Notes under the pieces: generated by a model
What the model saw: only the letters and a program-made list of their open reading frames with translations
Told to the model about the DNA's origin: nothing
Databases searched by the model: none
Position numbers and translations under genes: made by a program
DNA from: Frankiales bacterium
Lineage (GTDB): Bacteria > Actinomycetota > Actinomycetes > S36-B12 > CAIYMF01
Assembly: GCA_016125335.1 (NCBI GenBank)
Contig: WGLY01000026.1
Coordinates: 26,130-90,129, forward strand
Reading direction: 5' to 3'
Length of the DNA stretch: 64,000 bases
Shown here: piece by piece, positions 57,624 through 64,000 of the stretch
Numbering within the stretch: position 1 is the first letter of the stretch
Layout: each line of letters opens with the position of its first letter

Positions 57624-58478
57624 GTGCCGCGTGCCGCTGCGGCCTTCGACGCCTTCGAGCCCGGCGCGCTCGAGGCCAGCGCGCGCCAGGCGCGGTGGCA
57701 GGACGGCGACGCGCCGCTGCCCTCGATCTACCTCAGCCACGGCGCCCCGCCGCTGTTCGACGACGCCGGCTGGATGGACGAGCTGCTCGCGTGGTCGACG
57801 TCGATGCCCAAGCCGACCGGGATCGTCATCGTGAGCGCCCACTGGGAGACCGCGCCCATCATGGTCACCGCGCCGGACCCGGGCACCGGGCTGGTCTACG
57901 ACTTCGGCGGGTTCGACCCCCGCTACTACTCCATGCGCTACGCGACGCCGGACGCCGCGGCCCTCGGCTCCACCGTCAGCCGGCTGCTCGCGCCGCTGGG
58001 TCCGGTGGTGGACAGCCCCCGCGGCCTCGACCACGGGGCCTGGGTGCCGCTGAAGGTGATGTACCCGGCCGCGGACGTGCCGGTGGTGCAGGTGAGCCTG
58101 CCGACCGACCACCCCGACGTGCTGCTCGCGATGGGCGAGCGCCTGCGCGAGCTGCGCGAGCAGGGCGTGCTCGTGATCGGCTCGGGGTTCATGACCCACG
58201 GTCTGCCGTTCATCACCCGGGCGATGCTCGAGAACCGGGTGCCGGGCTGGTCGCGCGACTTCGACGCCTGGGCGTGGGAGGCGATCGAGGCAGGCGACGT
58301 CGACCGGCTCGCGGCGTTCCGCGACCTCGCACCGGGGATGCCGTACTCGCACCCCACGGTGGAGCACTTCACGCCGCTGTTCGTCACGCTGGGCGCCGCC
58401 CGCGACCTCGGCAGCGCCCGCACCGTGATCGGCGGCTCGATGATGGGCCTGAGCCGCCGCAGCGTCGAGCTGGTGTGA
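57624..58478 (+). CDS. DODA-type extradiol aromatic ring-opening dioxygenase
   Basis: A 284-residue class III (LigB-like) dioxygenase similar to 4,5-DOPA dioxygenase, opening catechol-type rings with Fe(II). Metal-site and family residues appear in IYLSHGAPPL, VSAHWET, GLDHGAWVPL and GFMTHGLP. GTG 57624 has GAGGTGG about 8 bases upstream. A TTG start at 57558 has no ribosome-binding site. Confidence 0.88.
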   Translation: MPRAAAAFDAFEPGALEASARQARWQDGDAPLPSIYLSHGAPPLFDDAGWMDELLAWSTSMPKPTGIVIVSAHWETAPIMVTAPDPGTGLVYDFGGFDPRYYSMRYATPDAAALGSTVSRLLAPLGPVVDSPRGLDHGAWVPLKVMYPAADVPVVQVSLPTDHPDVLLAMGERLRELREQGVLVIGSGFMTHGLPFITRAMLENRVPGWSRDFDAWAWEAIEAGDVDRLAAFRDLAPGMPYSHPTVEHFTPLFVTLGAARDLGSARTVIGGSMMGLSRRSVELV

Positions 58479-58481
58479 CGG

Positions 58482-58519
58482 CGAGGCCCCCGTCGCTGCG
58501 TGCAGCGACGGGGGCCTCG
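58482..58519. terminator. Bidirectional hairpin terminator
   Basis: 18-base arms CGAGGCCCCCGTCGCTGC (58482-58499) and its complement (58502-58519) with only 2 bases between them, between the convergent dioxygenase and HBHA-like genes. The tip probably opens to a loop of about 6. Confidence 0.75.
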
Positions 58520-58532
58520 TGCCGTGCGGGGG

Positions 58533-59411
58533 TCAGAGGCCGGCGGCCTTGCGCAGCCGCTCGACCACCTGGTCGGCGCGGGCGCGCAGCTCGGCGGCCA
58601 CCGGGGTGACGGCGTCGCCCGCGAACGCGGCGCGGGCGTCGGCCCGGGCGCGCATGTCGACGACGACGGTCTCGGCCGCCTTCGCGGCCTGCTCGACCTG
58701 GTTCGCCACGGTGGCGACGTACGGCCGGACGGCGTCCTCGGCGACCTTGCGGCCCTCGAGGGTCTTCTCGAGGACGGAGCTCACGTAGGGGGCGACGACC
58801 TGCTCGGCGGCCTTGCGGCCCTCCGCGCTGCGCTCGCGCAGGGCGGCCACGAACGGGGCGACGGCCTCCTCGAACGCCTTGCGGCTCTCGGCCCGGCGCT
58901 CGGCGAGCTGGTCCACGTACGGCTTCACGGCGTCCTCGGCGGCCTTGCGGCCGGTCGCGGCGCGCTCGGTGACGGTGTGCACCAGCGGCGTGAGGGCGTC
59001 CTCGAGCGTCTTGGACGCGACGAGCACCTGGCCCTCGACCCGGCTGCGGACCTCGGTGGGCTCGGGGAGCTCGGCGACGAGCTCGCGCACCCGCGCGACC
59101 GGGATCTCGATGAGGGCCGCCGCCTCGACGACGCTGCGGCGCACGGCTGGCCGCTCGGCCGGGGCGGTCGGCTTCGCCGTGGTCTTCTTCGCCGCGGTCT
59201 TCTTCGGGGTGGTCTTCTTCGCGGTGGCCTTCTTAGTGGTGGCCTTCTTGGCGGTGGCCTTCGTGGCGGTGGCCTTCTTCGCGGTGGCCTTCTTGGTGGC
59301 GGCCTTCTTCGGGGTCGCCTTCGTCGTGGCCTCGGCGGCCGTGTCCGGGGCGGGCACGGTGGCGGAGGGCTCGGGCGTGGTGCCCGGGGTGGGGGTGACG
59401 TTCTCGCTCAT
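58533..59411 (-). CDS. HBHA/MLDS-like protein: N-terminal lysine repeats plus amphipathic 22-mer repeats
   Basis: A 292-residue soluble protein. Residues about 35-80 are KKATA-type lysine repeats, which should bind nucleic acid or anionic polymers. After a linker, five 22-residue repeats lie at 132-241 (for example GRKAAEDAVKPYVDQLAER), each with a proline at position 10 or 11, the spacing and punctuation of apolipoprotein-like amphipathic helices. A final helical region completes it. It resembles mycobacterial HBHA and Rhodococcus MLDS, which coat lipid droplets or surfaces, but their basic tail is C-terminal, not N-terminal. The start overlaps the XRE regulator stop by 4 bases, as expected for this locus type. 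Confidence 0.7.
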   Translation of the reverse strand: MSENVTPTPGTTPEPSATVPAPDTAAEATTKATPKKAATKKATAKKATATKATAKKATTKKATAKKTTPKKTAAKKTTAKPTAPAERPAVRRSVVEAAALIEIPVARVRELVAELPEPTEVRSRVEGQVLVASKTLEDALTPLVHTVTERAATGRKAAEDAVKPYVDQLAERRAESRKAFEEAVAPFVAALRERSAEGRKAAEQVVAPYVSSVLEKTLEGRKVAEDAVRPYVATVANQVEQAAKAAETVVVDMRARADARAAFAGDAVTPVAAELRARADQVVERLRKAAGL

Positions 59412-59854
59412 GACCTGTCCTTCGTGGTCGGGCGCGTCCCGCCGGTGGCGGAGGGCGCGCTGTCGGGGTCCGGGTCGGCGGGGGCGTCGGCGGCCCCGCC
59501 GGTCGCGGCAGCGGCGGCGTTCTCGGTCTGGAACGCGGCGTAGATCTCGAGCAGCACCTGCCGCTGCCGCTCGCTGAGGGTCCGGTCGGCTCCGATGGCG
59601 TCGGTGACGGCGGTGTCGCCGTCGCGCGGCTCGAGCAGCCCCGCCCGCACGTAGAGCGTCTCCGCGGAGATGCGCAGCGCAGAGGCGATCTGCCCGAGGA
59701 TCTCGGCGCTCGGCTTCTTCAGCCCGCGCTCCACCTGGGAGAGGTAGGGGTTCGAGACGCCGGCCGACCTGGCCAGCTGACGCAACGAGACCTCGGCCGC
59801 CTCCCGCTGCTCGCGGATGAAGGCGCCGAGGCTGTGGACGTCGATTCCGGCCAT
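59408..59854 (-). CDS. XRE-family transcriptional regulator
   Basis: A 148-residue regulator with an N-terminal helix-turn-helix (FIREQREAAEVSLRQLARSAGVSNPYLSQVERG) and an Ala/Pro-rich C-terminal tail. It is transcribed upstream of, and coupled to, the HBHA/MLDS-like gene, as an Xre regulator is beside mycobacterial hbhA and MLDSR beside MLDS. ATG 59854 is used; a GTG start 5 codons earlier is possible. Likely autorepressor through the GTGCTTGC sites just upstream. Confidence 0.85.
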   Translation of the reverse strand: MAGIDVHSLGAFIREQREAAEVSLRQLARSAGVSNPYLSQVERGLKKPSAEILGQIASALRISAETLYVRAGLLEPRDGDTAVTDAIGADRTLSERQRQVLLEIYAAFQTENAAAAATGGAADAPADPDPDSAPSATGGTRPTTKDRS

Positions 59855-59874
59855 GCATCCAGGGTGCACCCGAA

Positions 59875-60027
59875 GTGCTTGCTAGAGCAAGCGGAGGGAC
59901 GGATCCGGCTCGGTGACGTCGGTCACCTCGAGACGCACCGGGTCGCGGAAGTCCAAGCGACGCAAGCACATGCACGACTATCGAACGCCCCCGGCGGCGG
60001 AGCGTCAGGTGCTTGCCGGGTGCTTGC
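59875..60027. promoter_or_regulatory. Cluster of GTGCTTGC sites upstream of the XRE gene
   Basis: The octamer GTGCTTGC occurs at 59875-59882, 60009-60016 and 60020-60027 (plus), with its complement GCAAGCAC at 59962-59969. The first is part of a palindrome GCTTGCT-AG-AGCAAGC (59877-59892). Two copies are exactly 11 bases apart. This fits an operator array for the adjacent regulator. Confidence 0.5.
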
Positions 60028-60090
60028 CCGGTGCCCGTGCGGCCGTCCGGCAGCCGGCTGCGCGTGCCCTCGTGCGGTGGGCCGGGGCCC

Positions 60091-61062
60091 TCAGCCGAGG
60101 AGTGCGGCGGGCACCCGGACCTCGCCCACCGGGACGCCGCCCCCGAGCAGCGGGGCCGTGCGGTAGGCGTCGAGCACGTCGGCGGTGACGCCGAGCCGGC
60201 GCAGCACCGCGGACACCAGCAGCGGCCGGGGACGCTCGGCGCCGTCGTCGATCTTGAGGGCGAACGCGTGGCCGTCGGCCAGCGCCCCGGCGTAGAGGCC
60301 CTCGGCGCCGTCCTTGACCAGCAGGCCCGGCACGCCCCGCATGAAGGCGGTGACGTCGCGGTCGGTGCCCGCCACGTGCGCGGGGTGCGCCCGCATCGCG
60401 CCGGCCACCACCCGCTCCGCGGAGCCGGGTGGGGCCTGCACCGCGGCGGAGTACGCGCGGGCCAGCCCGGTGAGCGAGATCGCGGACACCGGGGCGCCGC
60501 AGCCGTCGACGCCGGTCGCCGCCACGGGCTCGCCGGCCAGCCGGGCGATCGTGGCGGCCAGGTGCACCTGGAGCGGGTGCAGCGCGTCGCGGTAGTCGTC
60601 GAGCGGCCAGCCGCGCTGGACGCAGGTGCTGAGCATGGCCGCGTGCTTGCCCGAGCAGTTCATCAGCGCCGGCGAGGGCGACCCGCCCGAGCGCACGTGG
60701 TCGAGCATGGCGTGCGCCCCCAGCGGCCACTCGGCAGGGGTCCGCAGCGCCGACTCGTCCAGGCCCGCGCGGGCGAGGATCCGCGCCACGCCCTCGACGT
60801 GGAACGGCTCGCCGGAGTGCGAGGCCGCGGCCAGCGCCAGCAGCTCGTCGTGCTCGGGATAGCCCAGCTCGACGAGGCCGGTGGCCTGCATCAGCTTCGT
60901 GGTCGACCGGGGGAACACCGGTGAGACGACGTCGCCGCGCGCGAGCACCACGACCCCGTCGGGGTCGAGCACGACGAGCGAGCCGCGGTGGACCCCCTCG
61001 ACGAACCCGCTGCGGACGACCTCGGCGAGGACGACGGGGGGCGCGGAGCCCGGCTCAGGCAC
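60091..61062 (-). CDS. L-asparaginase (rhizobial AnsA-like, type II family)
   Basis: A 323-residue protein of the asparaginase family distinct from E. coli enzymes: PRSTTKLMQATGLVE near the N-terminus, NCSGKHAAMLSTC, TGVDGCGAPVSA, and VKDGAEGLYAGAL. It would hydrolyse asparagine to aspartate and ammonia. Its start overlaps the RsiG gene stop by 8 bases. Confidence 0.85.
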   Translation of the reverse strand: MPEPGSAPPVVLAEVVRSGFVEGVHRGSLVVLDPDGVVVLARGDVVSPVFPRSTTKLMQATGLVELGYPEHDELLALAAASHSGEPFHVEGVARILARAGLDESALRTPAEWPLGAHAMLDHVRSGGSPSPALMNCSGKHAAMLSTCVQRGWPLDDYRDALHPLQVHLAATIARLAGEPVAATGVDGCGAPVSAISLTGLARAYSAAVQAPPGSAERVVAGAMRAHPAHVAGTDRDVTAFMRGVPGLLVKDGAEGLYAGALADGHAFALKIDDGAERPRPLLVSAVLRRLGVTADVLDAYRTAPLLGGGVPVGEVRVPAALLG

Positions 61063-61615
61063 CGGGCTCGGGCGAGAGCAGCGCCTCGACGCTGGCCGAC
61101 CCGTCGCGGTAGCGGCCGCCCAGCTCGGCGCTCAGGGCGTCCATGACGGCCTGCACCTCGCGCCGCACCTCCGAGACCGCCGCCTCGTGCTCGGCGAGGC
61201 GGGTCAGCGCGTCGCGCAGCTCGTCGTCCGAGCGGGCGCCGACGTCGGAGATGACGGCGTCGGCCACGATCGCCTCGACGTCGCGCCGGTGCTCGTCGAC
61301 CCGGGACGGCTCGACGGTGATGTGGCGGCCCGAGCCGCGGGTGCTGCGCCCGTCGTCGGCGAGGATCGCGTTGAGCTCGTCGAGCACGCTGCCGTGCACC
61401 TCGCCGGAGGGGTCGCGGCGGCGCAGCTCGGCCTCCACGATGGCGATCCGGCCGTGCAGCATCCGGCGGAGGAACGAGAGGTCGGCCTCCTCCTGCTCGG
61501 CCTCGCGGCGGCGCTCGCGCAGCTCGGCGAGGGAGAGCTCCGGCACGTCGGCGAGGAACTCGGGTGCGAGCACCCGGTCGACCCGTCGGCGCCCCCCGGG
61601 CATGGGCCTGGTCAT
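61055..61615 (-). CDS. RsiG-type anti-sigma factor (c-di-GMP-dependent)
   Basis: A 186-residue helical protein like Streptomyces RsiG, which holds sigma WhiG when bound to c-di-GMP. The c-di-GMP motif E-x3-S-x2-R-x3-Q-x3-D is intact near the C-terminus (Glu144, Ser148, Arg151, Gln155, Asp159). The first copy keeps Glu43, Ser47, Arg50 but has His54 for Gln and Ala58 for Asp. ATG overlaps the BKACE stop (ATGA). No whiG in the window. Confidence 0.78.
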   Translation of the reverse strand: MTRPMPGGRRRVDRVLAPEFLADVPELSLAELRERRREAEQEEADLSFLRRMLHGRIAIVEAELRRRDPSGEVHGSVLDELNAILADDGRSTRGSGRHITVEPSRVDEHRRDVEAIVADAVISDVGARSDDELRDALTRLAEHEAAVSEVRREVQAVMDALSAELGGRYRDGSASVEALLSPEPGA

Positions 61616-62466
61616 GCGCGCTCTCCGTTCCGTCGGTCCTTGACGTTCAGCAGGGCCCGGGCGTCGTCGGTGGGCATGGGCGGACGCAGGGCCAGGGTGG
61701 CGAGGGTAGCGGCCCGCTCGACCAGCTCGGCGTTGTCGGCCACCGGCCGGCCGGGGGCGAAGGTGAGCGTGTCCTCCATGCCCACCCGCAGGTGGCCGCC
61801 CGCGGCCAGGGCCGCCAGCGCGACGGGCATCGTGCTGCGCCCGACGCCGGTCGCCGACCAGGTGGCCCCCTCGGGCAGCATCCGGGCCATCGTGACGACG
61901 GCGTCGGCCGTGCCGGGAGCACCGCCGGGGACGCCCAGGACGAGGTCGGCGTGGACGTGGCCGCCGTAGGGCAGGCCCTCCTTGTCCAGCAGCCGGTGCA
62001 GGGTCGCCACGTGGCCGAGGTCGAAGAGCTCGAACTCGGGGACGATCTCGAGCTCCTGGGTGCGGCGGTAGAGCTCGACGACGAAGTCCCACGGGTTGAG
62101 GAACACGTCCGAGCCGAAGTTGACCGTGCCGCAGGTGAGCGAGCAGGAGTCCGGCAGGGCGTCGAGCACCGCGAGCCGCTCGTCGAACGGGTCCGTGGTG
62201 GCACCGCCGGTGGACAGCTGCACCACGAGGTCGGTGGCCTCGCGCACCGCGGCGACGGTGTCCGACAACCGGGCACGGTCGAGGGTGGGGCGGGCCTCGT
62301 CGTCGCGGATGTGGATGTGGATGAGCGCGGCACCGGCCGCCTCGCAGGCCTTCGCCGTGGCCACCAGCTCGGTGAGCGAGACGGGCAGGGCGGGGGCGTC
62401 GGCCTTGGCGGTCTCGGCGCCCGTGGGCGCGACCGTGATCAGGGTGGGGGCGGGCACGTCGTCCAT
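61612..62466 (-). CDS. BKACE (beta-keto acid cleavage enzyme) family protein
   Basis: A 284-residue TIM-barrel enzyme of the DUF849/BKACE family that condenses a beta-keto acid with acetyl-Co[13 protein letters not shown] supplies zinc-binding His residues, with [17 protein letters not shown] and [12 protein letters not shown] as other family motifs. The substrate is unknown. ATG at 62464-62466, the longer upstream frame overlaps the divergent promoter region. Confidence 0.85.
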   Translation of the reverse strand: MDDVPAPTLITVAPTGAETAKADAPALPVSLTELVATAKACEAAGAALIHIHIRDDEARPTLDRARLSDTVAAVREATDLVVQLSTGGATTDPFDERLAVLDALPDSCSLTCGTVNFGSDVFLNPWDFVVELYRRTQELEIVPEFELFDLGHVATLHRLLDKEGLPYGGHVHADLVLGVPGGAPGTADAVVTMARMLPEGATWSATGVGRSTMPVALAALAAGGHLRVGMEDTLTFAPGRPVADNAELVERAATLATLALRPPMPTDDARALLNVKDRRNGERA

Positions 62467-62578
62467 CGTGGCACGGGGCCGGACAAGTGCGGAGCAGGGA
62501 CTCAATCCAGGAGCAGAAGCCGCCGATGGTTCCCACAGCGTCTGGTGTGGGCGCCCCGACCCGTGGAGGAGGCCCCGC

Positions 62579-64000
62579 GTGCCCGACGGCAGCTTCTCCG
62601 CCCGCGTGGACAGCCTCCTGCTGGAGATGGCGTCGCAGGAGGCCACCGGTTGCCTCACCCTCACCGACCCCGAGGACGACCACGCCTCGGTGTGGTTCCG
62701 CGACGGCCTGGTCTACGCCGTCTCGGTCCCGGGCCGTCGCCCGCTGCTGGGCGTCCGGCTGATGTCCTCGGGCGCCCTGACGCCGGAGGCGCTCGCGGAG
62801 GCCCTCGAGGTACAGCGCACCGAGCTCCAGGGCTGGCGGCTCGGGGAGCTGCTGGTGCACCTCGGCTTCGTCGACCGGGCCGTGGTGGAGGCCTTCGTCA
62901 CCGAGCAGGTGCGCGACCAGGTCGCCGACCTGCTGCACTGGGACGTCGCGTCCCGCAAGTTCCGCAACGGCAAGCGCACCCGGCAGGACGTCGCGCCGCC
63001 CATCGAGGTGACCGACCTCCTCGAGCTCGCGCGCGAGCGGGACGAGCGGTGGGCGGAGATCCTGCCCTACATCGGCGGGGCCGACGGCGTGCCCCAGCTG
63101 TCGACGGCGTCCACCAGCGCACCGGACGTCGTGCTCGGCCCCTACGACTGGGCCCTGCTGTGCAAGGTGGACGGCGTCCGCACGATCGCCGACCTCGCCG
63201 ACGACTGCGGCTTCACCGTCTTCGAGGCCGGCATGGTGGTGGTCGGCCTGCTCGACGCCGGCCTGGTCGAGATGGACAGCCACCTCGAGGGCGTCGACGA
63301 CGCGTGGCAGGACGACGACGAGGCGCCCACCGACGACGAGGTCGCCGTCTCGGTGGCCCGCGTGGCGGCCGCGCTGCACGAGATGAACCTCGGCCCCACC
63401 GTCGGCTCCCCCTTCACGCCACGGCCCGTCCCGGCCGAGCCGGCAGCGGACGACGCTCCGGAGGCCGTCCAGCCGAAGGCGACGGCGAGCGCCCCGGCCC
63501 GCCGCTCGCCGTTCACCGCCGCTCCCGTGACCGAGCAGCTGGCCGACGTCGTCTCCCTCGCCTCGGAGCGCGCGGAGCGTGAGGAGGCGGAGCGCAAGGA
63601 GACCGAGCGCAAGGAGTCCGAGCGGCGCAAGGCCGAGCGCAAGGAGGCCGAGCGTCAGGAGGCCGAGCGGCGCAAGGCCGAGCGTCAGGAGGCCGAGCGC
63701 GAGGCCGAGCGGGCCGCGGCCGCCCTGCGGGCAGCCGAGGACGAGGCCTACGCCGAGGCGGCCACCCGCCTGGCCGCCGAGATCGCCCAGGCCGAGGAGG
63801 ACGCGTACGCCGAGGCCGAGGAGCGCCTCGCCGCCCACCTCGCCGAGATCGCCCAGGCCGAGGAGGACGCCTACGCCGAAGCCGACGAGCGCCTGGCCGC
63901 CGAGATCGCCCAGGCCGAGGAGGACGCGTACGCCGAGGCCGAGGAGCGCCTCGCCGCCCACCTCGCCGAGATCGCCCAGGCCGAGGAGGACGCCTACGCC
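62579..64000 (+). CDS. DUF4388 (PATAN-like) protein with coiled-coil and tandem repeats, 3' end missing
   Basis: Open from GTG 62579 (GGAGGAGG 6 bases upstream) to the window end, 474 codons without a stop. The N-terminal domain (about 1-150; [36 protein letters not shown]) is DUF4388/PATAN-like, found in signalling proteins. A winged-helix-like region (about 185-230) follows, then a Pro/Ala linker, an Arg/Glu-rich stretch ([15 protein letters not shown]) and four tandem 19/22-residue repeats. Probable cytoplasmic scaffold or gliding/development-type regulator. Confidence 0.8.
   Translation, partial: MPDGSFSARVDSLLLEMASQEATGCLTLTDPEDDHASVWFRDGLVYAVSVPGRRPLLGVRLMSSGALTPEALAEALEVQRTELQGWRLGELLVHLGFVDRAVVEAFVTEQVRDQVADLLHWDVASRKFRNGKRTRQDVAPPIEVTDLLELARERDERWAEILPYIGGADGVPQLSTASTSAPDVVLGPYDWALLCKVDGVRTIADLADDCGFTVFEAGMVVVGLLDAGLVEMDSHLEGVDDAWQDDDEAPTDDEVAVSVARVAAALHEMNLGPTVGSPFTPRPVPAEPAADDAPEAVQPKATASAPARRSPFTAAPVTEQLADVVSLASERAEREEAERKETERKESERRKAERKEAERQEAERRKAERQEAEREAERAAAALRAAEDEAYAEAATRLAAEIAQAEEDAYAEAEERLAAHLAEIAQAEEDAYAEADERLAAEIAQAEEDAYAEAEERLAAHLAEIAQAEEDAYA
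63752..63997 (+). repeat. In-frame tandem repeats encoding alternating 19/22-residue coiled-coil units
   Basis: Four units: [60 protein letters not shown], then the 22-residue unit again, at 63752, 63809, 63875 and 63932. The 57+66-base pair forms a 123-base period with nearly identical DNA, so the array has expanded recently. It continues to the window edge. Confidence 0.85.

Noticed and set aside
61055..63961. 968-codon minus-strand frame joining RsiG to the window end
   Set aside because: Only the final 186 codons encode RsiG; the rest is antisense to the DUF4388 gene, whose repeats produce the LGLGDLG-type pattern.
63752..64000. CRISPR-like array
   Set aside because: The units are in frame, directly joined without unique spacers, and encode a coiled coil.

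Overview
This window is very GC-rich chromosomal DNA (mostly GTG/ATG starts, dense 4-bp ATGA/GTGA overlaps) from an Actinomycetota (actinomycete). Pointers to the group are a mycothiol gene (mshA), the carD-ispD-ispF-cysS-rlmB block with a divergent lpqE-like lipoprotein, senX3-regX3 next to phoU, mshA-ybjN-gpmA, an RsiG-type anti-sigma factor, a DUF4032 protein and a DUF2516 protein. The carD and senX3/mshA neighbourhoods resemble those of mycobacteria, but the lineage cannot be named from this window. No insertion sequence, prophage or CRISPR array was seen. It reads as ordinary core chromosome with several lineage-specific modules.

Layout. 1-9625 (minus strand) is phosphate uptake: a partial secreted PstS-like protein with its own PHO box, then a seven-gene operon read right to left as YegP-like protein, pstB, pstC, pstA, a membrane-tethered pstS, a 927-residue secreted and tethered protein of unknown function, and a sortase-fold protein that has lost its catalytic residues. 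10173-13327 is a Tat-exported DUF1800/DUF1501 pair. 13411-18330 (minus) is an FtsX-type permease, two ATPases and a DksA-like protein. 18517-23648 (minus) is an NAD-linked formate dehydrogenase (fdsG, fdsB, fdhF, fdsD). 23746-27342 holds transport and membrane proteins, followed by tRNA-Thr(UGU). 27799-39199 (plus) holds an NlpC/P60 hydrolase, kynureninase, trehalose genes (otsA, otsB, a TreS-like GH13 enzyme), a shared sugar-ABC ATPase, a DUF4032 protein and an antiporter. 39328-42034 is a membrane protein plus a NarL-type two-component system.

42159-47924 (minus) is the rlmB-cysS-PPOX-ispF-ispD-PIN/TRAM-carD block, with the lpqE-like gene divergent. 48761-54393 is regX3-senX3 facing phoU across a shared PHO-box promoter region, then mshA, ybjN-like and gpmA. 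54401-58478 contains AlaX, an acetyltransferase, a macrodomain protein, a methyltransferase, DUF2516 and an extradiol dioxygenase. 58533-64000 contains an HBHA/MLDS-like lysine-rich amphipathic protein with its XRE regulator, asparaginase, RsiG, a BKACE enzyme and a partial DUF4388 protein with tandem coiled-coil repeats running off the end.

How the parts connect. The SenX3-RegX3/PhoU regulators (48.8-51.5 kb) and a probable target, the expanded pst operon (0.6-9.6 kb), are both here and share GTTCACC-type boxes. The most novel-looking unit is that pst operon: PstS and the 927-residue protein each end in a low-complexity stalk and a membrane segment instead of a lipid anchor, and they are co-transcribed with a pseudo-sortase. 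Second is the HBHA/MLDS-like protein with five 22-residue proline-punctuated repeats and an N-terminal rather than C-terminal lysine region. A nearly identical hairpin repeat occurs at 13.3 and 56.3 kb.
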